In this document: positions 1-11,313 of the stretch, piece after piece
How positions within the stretch are numbered: position 1 is the first letter of the stretch
How the letters are laid out: each line of letters starts with the position of its first letter
NCBI RefSeq assembly: GCF_003576645.1
Contig: NC_044920.1
Span: forward strand, 4,607,100-4,671,099
Origin: Ipomoea triloba
Taxonomy: Eukaryota; Streptophyta; Magnoliopsida; Solanales; Convolvulaceae
Length of the DNA: 64,000 nucleotides
Direction of reading: 5' to 3'
Notes under the pieces: generated by a model
Told to the model about the DNA's origin: nothing
What the model saw: only the letters and a program-made list of their open reading frames with translations
Database searches by the model: none
Translations under genes and position numbers: made by a program

Positions 1-162
1 TTGAAATCAATCAACATAAAATTACAATACTTAACAAAATTAAATCATATTTAAGTTTGATACATGTATATATATAAAGCAAATTACAATACTTAACCAA
101 ATTAAATCATATTTAAGTTTGATACATGTATATATATAAAGCTTACCAAATAAAGTCATTAC
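1..162. repeat. Direct 62-bp duplication next to the retrotransposon insertion site
   Basis: Two near-identical copies of an AT-rich segment lie head to tail, about 19-81 and 83-143. Each ends in the same TACATGTATATATATAAAGC block and they differ at about one position. The last part, 141-162 (GCTTACCAAATAAAGTCATT then AC), returns as an inverted copy at about 12263-12285, beyond the retrotransposon and a SINE. The insertion site therefore seems to have been one arm of an older palindromic element. No gene is seen here. Confidence 0.7.
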
Positions 163-913
163 TGTAAACACAAAAAATTCGAAATTGAAGTTGCAGGTAC
201 AAAATCTCTGTATAGTCCTCTGATTCTTCACTAACGTGTTCTACTGAAGTGCCTCCGGGTTTCGAGTGGCGTAGCCTCCGGGATTCAAACAGCGTAGCCT
301 CCGGAATTCAATTGACGTAACTTCCGGGATTCAAGTGGCGTAGCTTTCCGGGATTCAAGTGGCGTGGCCTTCCGGGATTCAAGGGCGGGATACTCAACTA
401 GAACCGTCAAAATACTTCAAGCCTCTAACTGCTTCAGAATGCCTTCAATGCCTTCAATGCTCTCAAGTCTTCAATCTTCAAGGTGTGTTTCAAATGGGAA
501 ATGAGGGCTCTATTTATAGTGGGGTGTGTAACCACTATCCCTCAACAAACTCCTTAACTTAATTAATTAATTAATTAATTAATTAATTAAGGGAATGAAC
601 ATTGCCACAATCAAGTCCAAGTTCAAAACTCTATCATCTAATTCAAATTCAAATTAATTATAATTATTAAATTCAAATATAATAAAATTATATTTGAATT
701 ATAATTATAATTATTATTAAATTCAAATATGAATCGGGCTTGGCCCATTAATCAATTAATTCAATAACCCAACATCAAATTTAATTGGGCTAATTAAATT
801 AATTTAATTATCATGACCCAATTAATTAAATTGGCCCAATAATCAATCTCAAGAATCGAGCCCAATAATAATTTAATCGGTCCATTTGTCGGTTCAAATT
901 TTCGGTGTCTACA
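163..913 (-). repeat. 3' LTR
   Basis: 751 bp, starting TGTAAACACA and ending GTGTCTACA. Compared with the other LTR it lacks 38 bp after AAATTG (near 187) and has a 12-bp longer AATT run (about 559-590). Inside, at about 248-390, are five or six imperfect tandem copies of a unit built around CCTCCGGGATTCAA. On the minus strand CTATAAATAGAGCC (506-519) gives a TATA box. Confidence 0.92.
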
Positions 914-929
914 AATTGCCCCCTCGAGA
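914..929 (-). other. Polypurine tract for plus-strand priming
   Basis: Directly inside the 3' LTR the minus strand reads TCGAGGGGGCAATT and then the LTR begins with TGTAGACACC. A purine-rich block at this place is the expected polypurine tract of an LTR retrotransposon. The assignment rests on position and composition. Confidence 0.7.
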
Positions 930-1452
930 CTTGTCGTGACATGCCGCTTGACGTGCTTGGAGCGAGAAATCTCGAAATTTAATAACAGTCTCTTAAATTC
1001 TTCAAAGTGCATCTAAACTCCATGAGCCCAATTATGTACTTGTCATGAACCGAAAATCAATGGCTAAATCGGCACAATACATTTTACTTCCATGAGCCCA
1101 ACTAGGTGCTTGAACATTTTGTGAACCCAACATTTTGAGCTACAATCCATACCAACTCCAAATAAGACCAGGCCAATCCAAAGCCCAATAACAACTGAAC
1201 CCCTCTTCAACATTAATAACTGAATCAAGATTCCAACTCCCTCGTTTTACACGTAATCCCATTAGAGTTCCAATATGGACCAGTAAAGCCTTAAACAATT
1301 CAGGACTGATATATTAGGATTTTAAAATTATATCTAAACTCAACAACGACCACGTTTATCTCCTCTATTGTAGTTATCAGCGATAATATTCAGAATCCCA
1401 ATTAAACTCAAACTCTTGACCCCATGTAGGACTTAAACACTCTGAAAATCAC

Positions 1453-1466
1453 CTATAAATAGAGCC
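1453..1466 (+). promoter_or_regulatory. TATA box of the antisense gene inside the retrotransposon
   Basis: CTATAAATAGAGCC on the plus strand lies about 200 bp before a well-placed ATG (1659) and points against gag-pol. The same 14 bases form the TATA region of the LTRs on the minus strand (506-519 and 11695-11708). This suggests that the antisense unit has its own promoter, perhaps derived from an LTR. Transcription start is expected near 1485. This is inferred from sequence only. Confidence 0.55.
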
Positions 1467-1658
1467 AAAACCCATCAGCTTCATCAATCATCGCCAAGCT
1501 CGACGCAGCATATTAAGGAGAATTGATTTGCAGTTTGCCTTTTCAATCAGGTAAATTCTTTATTCTTTCTTTTTATTATTTTTTTTTTATCTTCCCGTAT
1601 GCATCTTCATTTACAAAGTGGGAAGAGCATTCAAGAAACAACAAGAAATCAAGAAGCC

Positions 1659-2420
1659 ATGGAATTCACAAACCCAATAAAGAAGAGCAATCGAAAATCT
1701 GCCCGGGTAGGACAATCACCGGAGCGTGGTATCACTGATACTGCCGAAGAGTGAGTTTCTACCTGGGGTACACAGACTTCGTTGCTGACGGAGCTTTTAC
1801 TCTGGGACCGCCAACGGCTTCCTCTTCTGCCGTCAAGTTACTACAACGAAGAGCAACGGGAAGTCTACCGAGTAGAACAACCACCGGAGCGCAGTGTTAA
1901 TGATACCGCCCGAGAGTGGGTTTCTACTCGGAGTAGACGGATTTCCGTTGTCGACAAAATTTCTCATCGGAGGGGTCGCCGGAAACCGCTACTCAATCGC
2001 CAACACCACTACTTCGTTAGTAGTAGACTGTCGTCGATCGCGTGCATTACCGTCCCTATCTCGCAGATTGGAGAAGAAAGAATGATCATTCGCTCTGTTC
2101 AGCCTCCCGTCGGAGTTGTTGCGTCGTTGTTTTCACCGGAGACCGCCCAGTACTTTGTAGACCCCAAACCTTAGCACCACCGTCTTCACCATCTCCACCT
2201 CGCAGATCGAAGAAGGAAGAATGGACCTTGGCGCAGCTTAGCCCCGTCGCCTGGAATCGCTTTAGCTTCTGTCGCCGAAGCCGCTAAGACTTTTGGAGTT
2301 CGCTCCTCGCTGTCAAAGTTGGTTTTTTTATAGGAGAAAACTCGCGTAAAACTGAAAGCCAAAGTCTGAATCAAAGGCTGCTTGTTACTTGATATACTTG
2401 GCTTGTTTACAAAGTTCAAG
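1659..2420 (+). other. Leader and possible first coding exon of the antisense gene
   Basis: An ATG in good context (AGCCATGG, 1659) opens a 31-codon frame beginning MEFTNPIKKSNRKS and ending at TGA 1752. A good donor (GTGAGT, 1751) overlaps this end, so it could be exon 1. A segment of about 70 bp around CCGGAGCG...GAGTTTCTAC (about 1719-1790) is repeated in diverged form at about 1883-1955. A second pair (CGCAGATTGGAGAAG near 2061 and CGCAGATCGAAGAAG near 2202) also looks duplicated. The tract is much more GC-rich than the surroundings. No known domain is visible, and the exon structure is uncertain. Confidence 0.35.
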
Positions 2421-2700
2421 GCCTTCAGTCCTCACGTGATAGCATCCCTAACACAATGATGTTGCTGCTGCTTTTATGGGGAATGAAATGGATATTTAAT
2501 CCCCTTGGGCCCCACCTGTCACTATCCTTTGCACTATACAGTTCATACATATTCTCACTAACCAAAATAAATAAAGAAAAATCTAGCTAATTAATATTTC
2601 TAAAGATCTAACTTTTCTCTTTTTTTTTTTTCTTTTACTTTCCTTTTTCTGTTTTGTTTTTCTTTCTTTTCACTTTCTTTTCTGTTTTGTTTTTCTTTCG

Positions 2701-2701
2701 N
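2701..2701. other. Assembly join (single N)
   Basis: One N interrupts the antisense gene between a TTTTC-rich tract and a coding-like stretch. The amino-terminal domain expected for antisense proteins of Tat elements is not seen on either side, so sequence may be missing here. The true length of the element could exceed the count given. Confidence 0.8.
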
Positions 2702-3941
2702 TAACCGTTAGAGAGGGAATAACTCAAGAACAAAGGGATCAACTGGATACTTTGAGAAAAGGCAAAGCACCAGTACAGGATGCCTCCCACGATCAAGTAC
2801 CAGAACATACAACCTAAAAGAGGAGGGAGGAGCAAGTGAGGCACCGAAGCTCGGACGAGGATGTTGATAGTGATCGCAATTTTAAACGAAACAGAAGACC
2901 GTCGAACGAGGTTAGGAAACTTTCCTAAATTTTTCCCTTTCACCATGATTCAAAATCTTAGTCTTATTGATATACGTATTCCTTTTATAGGGTTCTGCTG
3001 GGTTACATGTCAGCAATGACGCCCGGTCGTCGAATCAACATTCTTCTATAGGCGAGGCGGAACATAGCGACAGTTCTGAATCCCTTAATCAAGTGGCAGC
3101 ATCTCAGCAATCACCGTTGCCCTCAAACCCACCTCACAAAGGAGCACGACCGGAACCGTCTCATGTCTCTATTCTTCCTATTGCAGATTCCTTCATGTCA
3201 AAGTATATGGCCATGATCGCAGGCGTTTGGAATGATATCTGCAAGAACCTAAAGGAAACTCTGGCTGAAAGTGTTTCTTCTTTCAAAGGAAGTGTTGAGA
3301 GACAAATCCAACTTATGAAACATAACGCGGTAGACCTGTCATCATTAGAAAACAGGGTGGATGTTTTCTTTAAGAAGGCTGAGTATTATGATAAGATACG
3401 GTCCCAGCACTCAGAAGCGATGCCAGTTGAAACTCAAGTTGCGGAGTTATGTTCGGCGCGAAGTGCTCTTAAGGATGCTCAACAAAAGCTCTTTGAAACT
3501 CAAATCCTTCTATCGGAGAAGCAAAAGATCCTTGAGGATTCTGACGGACGAGTGACCCTCCTAGAAGAAGCTATAAAGGAAGCAGAGAAAACCATAAATG
3601 AGGCTGAGAGAACCATAAAGGATTCAAGGGAGGAGTTGACCAGGATCCATGACGAAAGGCCAAAGCTCCAAGAACTTGTGACTGAGGCTCAAGGACAAAG
3701 GCCAAAGCTCCAAGAACTTGTGACTGAGGCTCAAGGACTGCGGCCAAAGCTCCAAGAACTTGTGACTGAGGCTCAAGGACTGCTTGACACATCACAAGAG
3801 GTTGTGACTTCTGCCGAAGAAACAGTGAAACGCATTCAGGCGACTCCCATGTTGACAAGTGAAGATGAAGATAAGCTTTCCTTAGCGGAGAAAGATCTAG
3901 AAGCAGACAAAGCAGATTTGATGAATTTTCGAATAGTGTAG
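2702..3941 (+). CDS. Antisense ORF of the Tat retrotransposon, coiled-coil C-terminal part
   Basis: Two exons can be traced. Exon a (about 2702-2910) reads TVREGITQEQRDQLDTLRKG and onward to RNRRPSNE. It has a TAA at 2815-2817. Intron 2911-2990 is 80 bp with GT and AG ends, phase 0. Exon b (2991-3941) starts GSAGLHVSNDARSS and ends LMNFRIV. The protein from about 3196 on contains MSKYMAMIAGVWNDICKNL and a long heptad-rich coiled coil. It includes three copies of a 14-residue unit RPKLQELVTEAQG(Q/L) coded by 42-bp repeats (3658-3783). Extra antisense ORFs between integrase and the 3' LTR are known in Tat elements and often carry a plant mobile domain followed by coiled coil. Here only the coiled-coil end is visible. 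The function of such proteins is unknown. The TAA and the N at 2701 make an intact product doubtful. Confidence 0.6.
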
Positions 3942-4375
3942 ATCTTTGATGTTTAGATATCGTACTCTTTTAGTTTATGCTTTTTTCATTTCGACTTTGT
4001 ATGAGTTCTTTTCTTTTGAAACGAGACTTCGACATGAGTTAAGTTCAATATACTTTCTTTTCTTTTCACAAGCTTGAATAAACCCCAAATGAGTCACTTC
4101 GAAATCAACTAACGAGAGAATCTACTTTAAATCACAACATACAATGAAATGACTAAACTTCAATGAATCTAAGTTGTTTCGAACGGTCTTGACATAAAAG
4201 GATTTATTTTAATTATGACTGAACTTAGAAGAGAAAGTGTTTCTAAGCTGCCTACGTACTCTTGCGAAGGAGATCAAGTCAAACGTAGTTCAAATGATTT
4301 TTTTTTTTTTAAACCGTTCGCAGTTTTAACTCATGCGGGCCAGGAGCGTTTATGACTTGTGTTGATACCCTAAGT
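3942..4375. other. Non-coding spacer between the antisense gene and integrase
   Basis: AT-rich sequence between the convergent ends of the antisense ORF (stop 3939-3941) and the integrase frame (stop 4376-4378). It probably holds the 3' ends of the antisense transcript. No clear polyadenylation signal can be singled out, and a T(13) run lies near 4298-4310. Confidence 0.6.
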
Positions 4376-4957
4376 TTAAGGGTAGTAGAGCTTTAGGAAT
4401 CTTCCATTGATTGGACCAACCTTCAAACCATCTTCACTAACCAACTTGTAAGCCCCACCGGTGTATACTTCTTGAACCACATAGGGGCCATCCCATTTTG
4501 GAGTGAACTTGTGGCCGGTTTTTCGTGTCACAATGATTGGTCTTCGAACAGCTAGTACTTTGTCACCAATTTGAAAGGAACGGGTCCTCACCCTTCTGTT
4601 AAAGGCTCTTGACATACGAGCTTGATAGCATTCCAAGCTCTGTTGAGCTTGCAGCCGTTTTTCATCCAAGGCTTCTAGCTCAGCCAAGCGTAACTTGGCA
4701 TTTTCCTCATCAGTGAGATCCTCTTGTATGGCCAACCTTAAAGAAGGTATTTGGCGCTCTAGAGGCAAGACTGCTTCCACACCATACACCAGAGGATACG
4801 GAGTGCTCTGAGTAGGTGTGCGGTATGTGGTTCTATATGCCCATAATGCTTCTTCCATTCTGTCATGCCAATCACGTTTCGATTTTGAGACCACTTTTTT
4901 CAATAGATTGCATAGGGTCTTGTTAAAAGCTTCCACAAGTCCATTCGCAGCTGCGTA
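4376..4957 (-). pseudogene. Integrase C-terminal part (same frame as pol, after a TAG)
   Basis: In frame with the upstream polyprotein after TAG 4958-4960. It begins YAAANGLVEAFNKTL, where the glutamate is the third residue of the integrase D,D,E triad. The chain continues through WAYRTTYRTPTQSTPY, typical of plant Ty3/gypsy integrases. It ends in the GPY/F-type module (KFTPKWDGPYVVQEVY) and FLKLYYP before the true stop at 4376. This part binds DNA and directs integration of the cDNA. The TAG just before the catalytic glutamate would truncate integrase. Confidence 0.9.
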
Positions 4958-7900
4958 CTATGCTGATGAGTTCCGCTGCTGAAAGTCGAACAGCTTGCAG
5001 ATCTTGTCCATCAATTTATGGTCAAAGGGTTTCCCATTATCAGTCAAGATATATCGTGGGATGCCGAACCAATAGATGATATGAACACGGAGGAAGTCTG
5101 CCACATTTTCCTTCTTTACTTCTTTTAATGCCACGGCTTCTGCCCACTTTGAAAAGTAGTCGGTGGCGGCCAATATGTATGTATGCCCTGCAGATGACTT
5201 GGGCGTAATTGGGCCAACCACATCAAGTCCCCAAGCATCAAACAGCCATGATGCGACTGTTGGGTGTAAAGGCTCTGGTGGCTGATGGATAAAGTTTGCA
5301 TGAACTTGACAAGCTTGGCACCTTCGAGCGTAATCTATGCAATCCTTTACCATTGTAGGCCAATAATAACCCATTCGTTTAATGTGGAAATGCAACTTAG
5401 GGCCAGACTGATGTGCACCACACACCCCAAAATGAGCTTCTTGCATGGCTTGTAATGCCTCTTCTTCTCCTAGACATCGGAGCCAGACTCCATCAAATGA
5501 ACGACGATACAACGTCTCATTATAGTGGATGAAACGAGGAGCTCGGCGCTTTATATCCACCCTCTTGCGAGGATCTTCTGGTAACTTCCCATCAGTGAAG
5601 TAGTCAATCAACGGCTGCCTCCAGTCATCTTGGCCAATGTCGTAAACGGAAGCAGTAGGGAGTTCAACAGTTTCATCGACTGAGCCATCTTCGTTGAAGA
5701 TAGGTGGAACTACCCACTTTTGACATACTTGTACTCGAGCTGTAGGATGAGCAATAGTTGAAGCCAATGCGGCTAAGGCGTCAGCTTGCTTGTTCTCTTT
5801 CCTTGGTACACGTTCAATCGTGACGTCCCCCAACCATTGTATGAGTATCTTTGCGTAGTTGTTGTACGGGATTAACTCTGCTTTCCTCACTTCGTACAGA
5901 TCCATCACTTGGTTGACGACCAACTTTGAATCTCCATAGATGTTAATTCTCAGCTGCTTCATGTCAACTGCTATCTCTAGTCCCAGTATCAATGCTTGAT
6001 ACTCAGCAACATTGTTTGAACACGGCTCTGTCAAGGTGAATGAATATGGCAACACTTCACCTTCCGGGGTGATGAACACAACTCCAGCTCCTGCCCCTCC
6101 TCTATGCGCAGCTCCATCAAAATACATCTTCCATGGGGGTAGGACTTCGATGATAAGCACATCCTCATCAGGTAGGTCATCAGATAATTCCCATTCAGCT
6201 GGTATTGGGTGATCTGCTAAGAAATCGGCTAAAGCTTGCCCCTTGACAGACTTTTGTGGCACATAGACGATTTCAAACTGCTGAAACAATAAATACCACC
6301 TTGCCAGGCGGTCAGAGAGAACGACCTTTGCCATAACAAACTTTACCGGGTTCGCTTTCGACACAAGTTGAATGATGTGAGCTTCAAAGTAGTGCTTAAG
6401 CTTTTTAATGGCGAACACGAGTGCCAAACATAGCTTCTCAATTGGAGAGTATTTTAACTCATTTGGGGTCATCATTCTACTGAGATAGTAGAGGGCATTC
6501 TCTTTCCCGTTGTCATTTTCTTGAGCAAGCAAGGCACCCACAGAGCTTTCTTGGGCAGAGATATAAAGGATCAGTGGGCGACCGTGAATAGGAGCAGTCA
6601 ACACGGGCGGCTTCATCAAGTATGACTTGATACTTTCAAACGCATTCTTGCACGCCTCGTCCCATACGAACGGGGTGCCCTTCTTCATTAGCCGACTGAA
6701 GGGTTGACATCTTCCTGCCAGGTTTGATATAAACCTTCGAATGTATGCTAACTTCCCTTGTAAGCTCTTAAGCTCATGAAGGTTTCGTGGTTCGGGCATC
6801 TTCATTATAGCATCGATCTTAGCTTGTTCGATCTCGATGCCCCTATGTCGAACAGTGAACCCAAGAAACTTCCCAGCAGCAACCCCAAAAGCACATTTCA
6901 AGGGATTCATCTTAAGTTGAAACTTTCGCAAGCGGTCGAAGACTTTTCTTAAATGTCCCAAGTGATCTGTGCGAAGTTTTGACTTCACAACCAAGTCATC
7001 GACGTAGCATTCCACCATTTTGTGAAGCATGTCATCAAATATTCTCTGCATAGCCCTTTGGTATGTAGCACCTGCATTTTTCAAACCAAAGGGCATCACT
7101 TTGTAGCAATAGATTCCTTTAGGCGTTCGGAACGCTGTCAACTCCTCATCTTCCGGCGCCATGCGAATCTGATTGTAACCAGAGGAGCCATCCATGAATG
7201 ACATGATCTCATGCCCAGTTACAGCATCTATCATCAATTCTGTGATGGGAAGTGGAAAGTCATCTTTTGGGCATGCAACATTAAGGTCCCGAAAGTCTAC
7301 ACATACGCGAATTTGGCCGTTCTTCTTGCGCACGGGCACAATGCTGGATATCCAAGTTGGATATTTCACTTCGCGAATAAATCCGGCCTCTATGAGTTTG
7401 TTGACTTCTCCTTCAATTGAGGGAATAAGTTCAGGTCGAAAGCGCCGTTGAGCTTGCTTGACTGGACGGCATGCCTTTTTCACTGCCAGGCGGTGTACTG
7501 CCACCTTTGGGTCTAACCCTGGCATTTCCTTGTACGTCCATGCGAAGACATCAATGTACTCTTTTAGTAATTCGACATATATTTCTTCATCTTCATCAGA
7601 AAGAAGTGTACTAATGAAGATAGGCCGAGGATTCTCAGGAGTTCCTAGATCAACCTCCTTTAACTCGTCTATTGTAGCTCGTACCCCTTTCTCTAGCTCG
7701 TGGGGTGCCTCTTCTGCGTCTTCTCCCTCAATCGGGATCTCATCACATAGAGTGATGTGGAAAGACGACGCCTCCTCGCCTTGAGGTGGTGCTACATCAT
7801 CACTTGAGCCAATGCTTTCCTCATTCTCCCCTTTCTGTACACGAGTGTGTACAATGGTCCTAGGTTGGACTTTAAGCATTTCTCCGCATGAAACATGAAT

Positions 7901-8486
7901 ATCTGTTTCTCGTCTCATACGAGAAGGAATCGTGCTTCGAAGCCTTTTAGAAGGTTCCGCTTCAACAGGATGACTTGCGTTGTTTTTCACATCTTGGACA
8001 ACTCCAAGTCGATCATGGATTGACTTTCTTTTGGGGGCTTGAGGGTTTGACCCCAATCTATCAAAGACTGAGCGCTGAGACTCTATCTTCCCCATTCTCT
8101 TGAAGACTGACTTCCTTTTACCATTGGTAGGAGTGAATTGTGGATCACACTCACCTTCATCTGTAGATATACAATTGCTTGTAGCTCTGTTTATAAAAAT
8201 TCGCACAGGTTTGGGAGGGACATAGCCTAATCCTTTGCGTGCATGTGGGTCCTGCTGGTTTGACTTGCCTCTACCACCGGCTTCTGGAATGAGCCTACCC
8301 AATTTCTGCGGTTCCTTGGGGTCGAAGCCTGCTTTAAACAGGAGTTTATAGGCATTGGGGTCAAAACCATCTGTGCGTTTCTCGGGCAATGTCTGACTTG
8401 TTCCCACCCGCACTTGATCTTCCAACGAGTTGACCGGTGTAGCTTTTAATGGTTCAATTCTTGTCAATGGGAAAACAAGTTCCTGG
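4958..8486 (-). pseudogene. Pol: reverse transcriptase, RNase H, second RNase H, integrase N-terminal part
   Basis: A long open frame. The linker comes first (about residues 1-300). Reverse transcriptase follows with VCVDFRDLN, MPFGLKNAGATYQ and the active site YVDD at residues 488-491. Next is an RNase H-like domain whose first aspartate appears replaced (LYISAQESSVGALLAQE). A second RNase H comes with acidic residues in MYFDGAAHRGG (D784), NNVAEYQAL, IYGDSKLV and NKQADALA. The integrase zinc finger (H-H-C-C in CGAHQSG...RRCQACQ) and the first two core aspartates (GLDVVGP and ILTDNG) complete it. It copies the element RNA to DNA and inserts it. The frame joins the protease frame only through a one-base shift near 8488 and ends at TAG 4958. 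Confidence 0.93.
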
Positions 8487-8993
8487 TCACAATGACTTTG
8501 GTCTAATTACTTTGGTCACAATTCTTGTGAATGGGATTTCATCGGCGACGACCTTCTCTATCACACCGCCTTTCTCAAACATTAAGCATTGGTGCCATGA
8601 TGAAGGAACTACTCCATTTTCATGTATCCAAGGTCGACCCAACAACAGATTGTAGGATGTTCTTGCATCTATCACATAACACAAAGTACTTGAACTCAAA
8701 GATCCGATCCTAAGATCGAGTCTAATAATACCCAGGGCTCTTTGCCCGCCTTGATTAAATCCTTGAATCATCAAGCGGCTTTGCGAGAGTTCATCAGTTG
8801 AAATACCAAGTTCTTTCACAGCTCGGAGTGATAGAATATTCACGGACGATCCTTGATCAATCAAAATTCTTTTAATCTTTTGTTCGCGAGCATAACCTTC
8901 AACGAACAATGGGCGATTGTGAGGGGTTCCACCCAGTAATAGATCTTCATCTTTGAAAGTTATCTCGGTGGCGAAAGACGTAGCCTTGTGGAC
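8487..8993 (-). pseudogene. Retrotransposon aspartic protease region
   Basis: In frame after TAG 8994-8996, reading VHKATSFATEITFKDEDLLL, then the protease core ILIDQGSSVNILSLRAVKEL and the flap-like ARTSYNLLLGRPWIH. The active-site triplet is D-Q-G rather than the usual D-S/T-G, a variation seen in plant Tat-type proteases. It would cut the Gag-Pol polyprotein. The frame stops at 8487. The next pol segment continues in another frame, so a one-base indel separates protease from reverse transcriptase. Confidence 0.85.
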
Positions 8994-9686
8994 CTAAATC
9001 TCGTCGCTTCCTTCGACCACAGGGAATGAACATTCTTCAACTTCAACATATTTTTCCTTAGTATTCAAGCCAGCCCCAAGAATATCTGTCTCATGTTGAT
9101 GAAGCACCTTTGGCATGTATTGAGCCAGGGTAACCGGTGTTCGCGGCTTGTTGGGATGCCCCTTCTTCTTCACGTCAGAAACGAGGTCTCTTGCTGGCCT
9201 TTTCTTAATCCATCGCTTCGTCATTCTCTTCAATGGCCTAACAAGCCCAACATCATTCCTTTGCTTTCTGCGGGTAACGAGTACCCAATCCCTCTCGTAA
9301 ACCGAATCAACCTGCAGCGGCTTTGAGTGTTGCCCCCTAGTATATTTCACAATGAAGGGAAGCGGGCGTTTGCATTGCTTGCTCCCATCATTCTCACCAT
9401 CCTCCTCGAGTAATGGTGCGAACATCCCACATGAGATTTGGTTAGAGCTTGCAGTCGCATCAGTAAGTTCAATCTTTCCATCGCGAGCCAGCGCCATTAC
9501 TTTATCTTTAAAAACAAAGCATTTTTCGATCGGGTGTCCGAGGAGGCGATGATACTTGCAATATTTGGGGTCATCCACCCTGGCAGCTTCTTCGGGGCGC
9601 TTCATCTCGGGCAATTCAATCAACTTGAGTTTTAATAACTCATCAAACATGGGCGAAATGTCAGAGTCCAAGAACGGATACTGTTT
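8994..9686 (-). pseudogene. Gag C-terminal part with zinc-knuckle-like motif
   Basis: Continues the gag frame after TAG 9687-9689: KQYPFLDSDISPMFDELLKL, then DPKYCKYHRLLGHPIEKC, a C/H-rich motif (CxxH...H...C) that probably binds RNA like the retroviral zinc knuckle. The tail ends SFPVVEGSDEI at TAG 8994-8996. Both bounding stops are TAG in an otherwise open frame, so gag, protease and pol were once a single ORF. Confidence 0.85.
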
Positions 9687-11243
9687 CTACTGCATCTCTT
9701 CAATAATTCTAGTTCCCCTTGATGGCCCAAAGAATGACCTAGGCCTAGGCTTCTCAGTCACTTTGGTGAAAACCCGCACTGGTGATGTTTTCACGTTCAT
9801 AACTTCCTTCTTTTCTTGCTTTGGGAAGGGTTTGCCCCCTTTCTTGACTTCTTGCCTTGCAGGTGCTTTAGAGGAGCTAGGCATACTCGACATATTAAGC
9901 CCTCCGTTGTTCTCAATGCTCAACTCCATGTCGTGAGCACGGCTGGATAATTCCTCAAATGTCCTGGGCTTGATACCTTGCAGGATGTATGATAGCTCGA
10001 AGTGCATGCCTTGGATACACATCTCAATTGCTGAACTTTGTGATATCTTTTCCTTGCAGTTGAGGCACAATTCCCTCCACCTCTCAATGTAAGCGCCTGC
10101 GCGTTCATCCTTCCATTGGCGAGCGGTGGTGAGCTCCAAGAAGCTAACAGTTCTTCTTGTGCTATAGAAACGAGTTAAGAACTCACGCTCCATGTCACTC
10201 CAGCTGTCGATGCAGCCATGCTCCAAGTCAATGTACCAGTCAAAGGCGGTGCCCTTCAAAGAGCGAACAAACTGCTTGACGAGGAAATCTCCATATGTTC
10301 CAGCATCGTTGCAAGTTTCCACAAAGTGGGCGATGTGCTGTCTCGGGTTGCCTTTTCCATCGAACTGTTGAAACTTGGGAGGTTGGTAGCCCAGCGGCAT
10401 CTTCATTTCTTCAATCCTTTGGGTGTAAGGCTTAGAGTAAGTGTATGAAGGTTGTCCTCCCTCGAGTCTCCCTTTGATTGCTCCCATGATATAGTCATTC
10501 AGCTGGTCGACGTGTATCATGCCCCCAGAAACTTGAACACTCCTTTCAGCGGGATGCGGGCGAGAGGTAGTCTCTTCCATGTGCCTGCTTTGATGACGTG
10601 GCGACTCGACGTCAATAGCCTCTTCTTGGGTTTGAGGTCGTTTCTCGGAAGCTCGACTTGTTTCGCCGTTCCTTCCGCTTTCAACCTTTTCACTCAGATC
10701 ATTAAGCCTCCTTTCTTGACTGTGAAGAAGCCCGCTTATTCCCTCCAGAGCTTTGGTGATGTTTGCTAGTTGTTCCTCCACTGAAGTTGCGTTTGTTGCC
10801 ATAGCGGGCATGACTGTGTAGACGTGGGTCCACTCCGAGGCTGGTTTCCACATCGGCGATGGATGAGATATGGGAGATGAGCTTCCGCTGCTAAGGGGCT
10901 CACCTGATGGAGTAGGACTCACAGGGCCCTTGCTACTGGTAGTTGTACTTGAGGGAGTTAGGGAAGGACTTTCGCTTCGAGTAGCTTCATTTGAGGGAAT
11001 AGGATTCTTGCTACCAACGGTCTTTGTTGTTGAGGATGAACCTCTATCATATGTAGCTTTCTTTGAGTCGACGGAGACGCCTCCAAGCCTTCGGACGACG
11101 TTGCGAGCAATGTTTCGGGTCTCGGTCAACTCCACCCCTAGGTCCCTCACTCGACTCCGAGTCAGTGCACCTTGCGCGACGGAGCCGGCCACAGAAGATG
11201 CCTTAGAGCCGGTAGCTTGAGCGTAAGTCTTTCTTGATGCCAT
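9687..11243 (-). pseudogene. Gag (capsid) protein of the Tat element
   Basis: The start was chosen at ATG 11241-11243 (MASRKTYAQATGSKASS), the first ATG downstream of the primer binding site. A low-complexity Ser/Thr/Pro-rich amino-terminal part is followed by a retrotransposon gag domain around DFLVKQFVRSLKGTAFDWYI and WSDMEREFLTRFYSTRRT, then QWKDERAGAYIERWRELC. Gag packages the element RNA in the cytoplasm. The frame ends at TAG 9687-9689 after RGTRIIEEMQ, yet similarity continues in the same frame. The TAG is therefore a nonsense mutation or, less likely, a readthrough site. Confidence 0.88.
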
Positions 11244-11292
11244 TTGGATTCTTTGTATAGCTTGGAAGTGAAGAGATGAGAGGCAGAGTTGT

Positions 11293-11308
11293 CCCACTGG
11301 GCGTGCCA
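11293..11308 (-). other. Primer binding site
   Basis: On the minus strand, five bases after the 5' LTR, the sequence reads TGGCACGCCCAGTGGG. It starts with the TGG that pairs with a tRNA CCA end, in the place where the minus-strand primer must bind. The matching tRNA was not identified from memory. Confidence 0.7.
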
Positions 11309-11313
11309 AAATC

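Noticed and set aside
5100..8800. Several plus-strand ORFs over gag-pol (for example 7458-7784)
   Set aside because: Shadows of the strong minus-strand polyprotein frame. The supported antisense gene is confined to 1453-3941.
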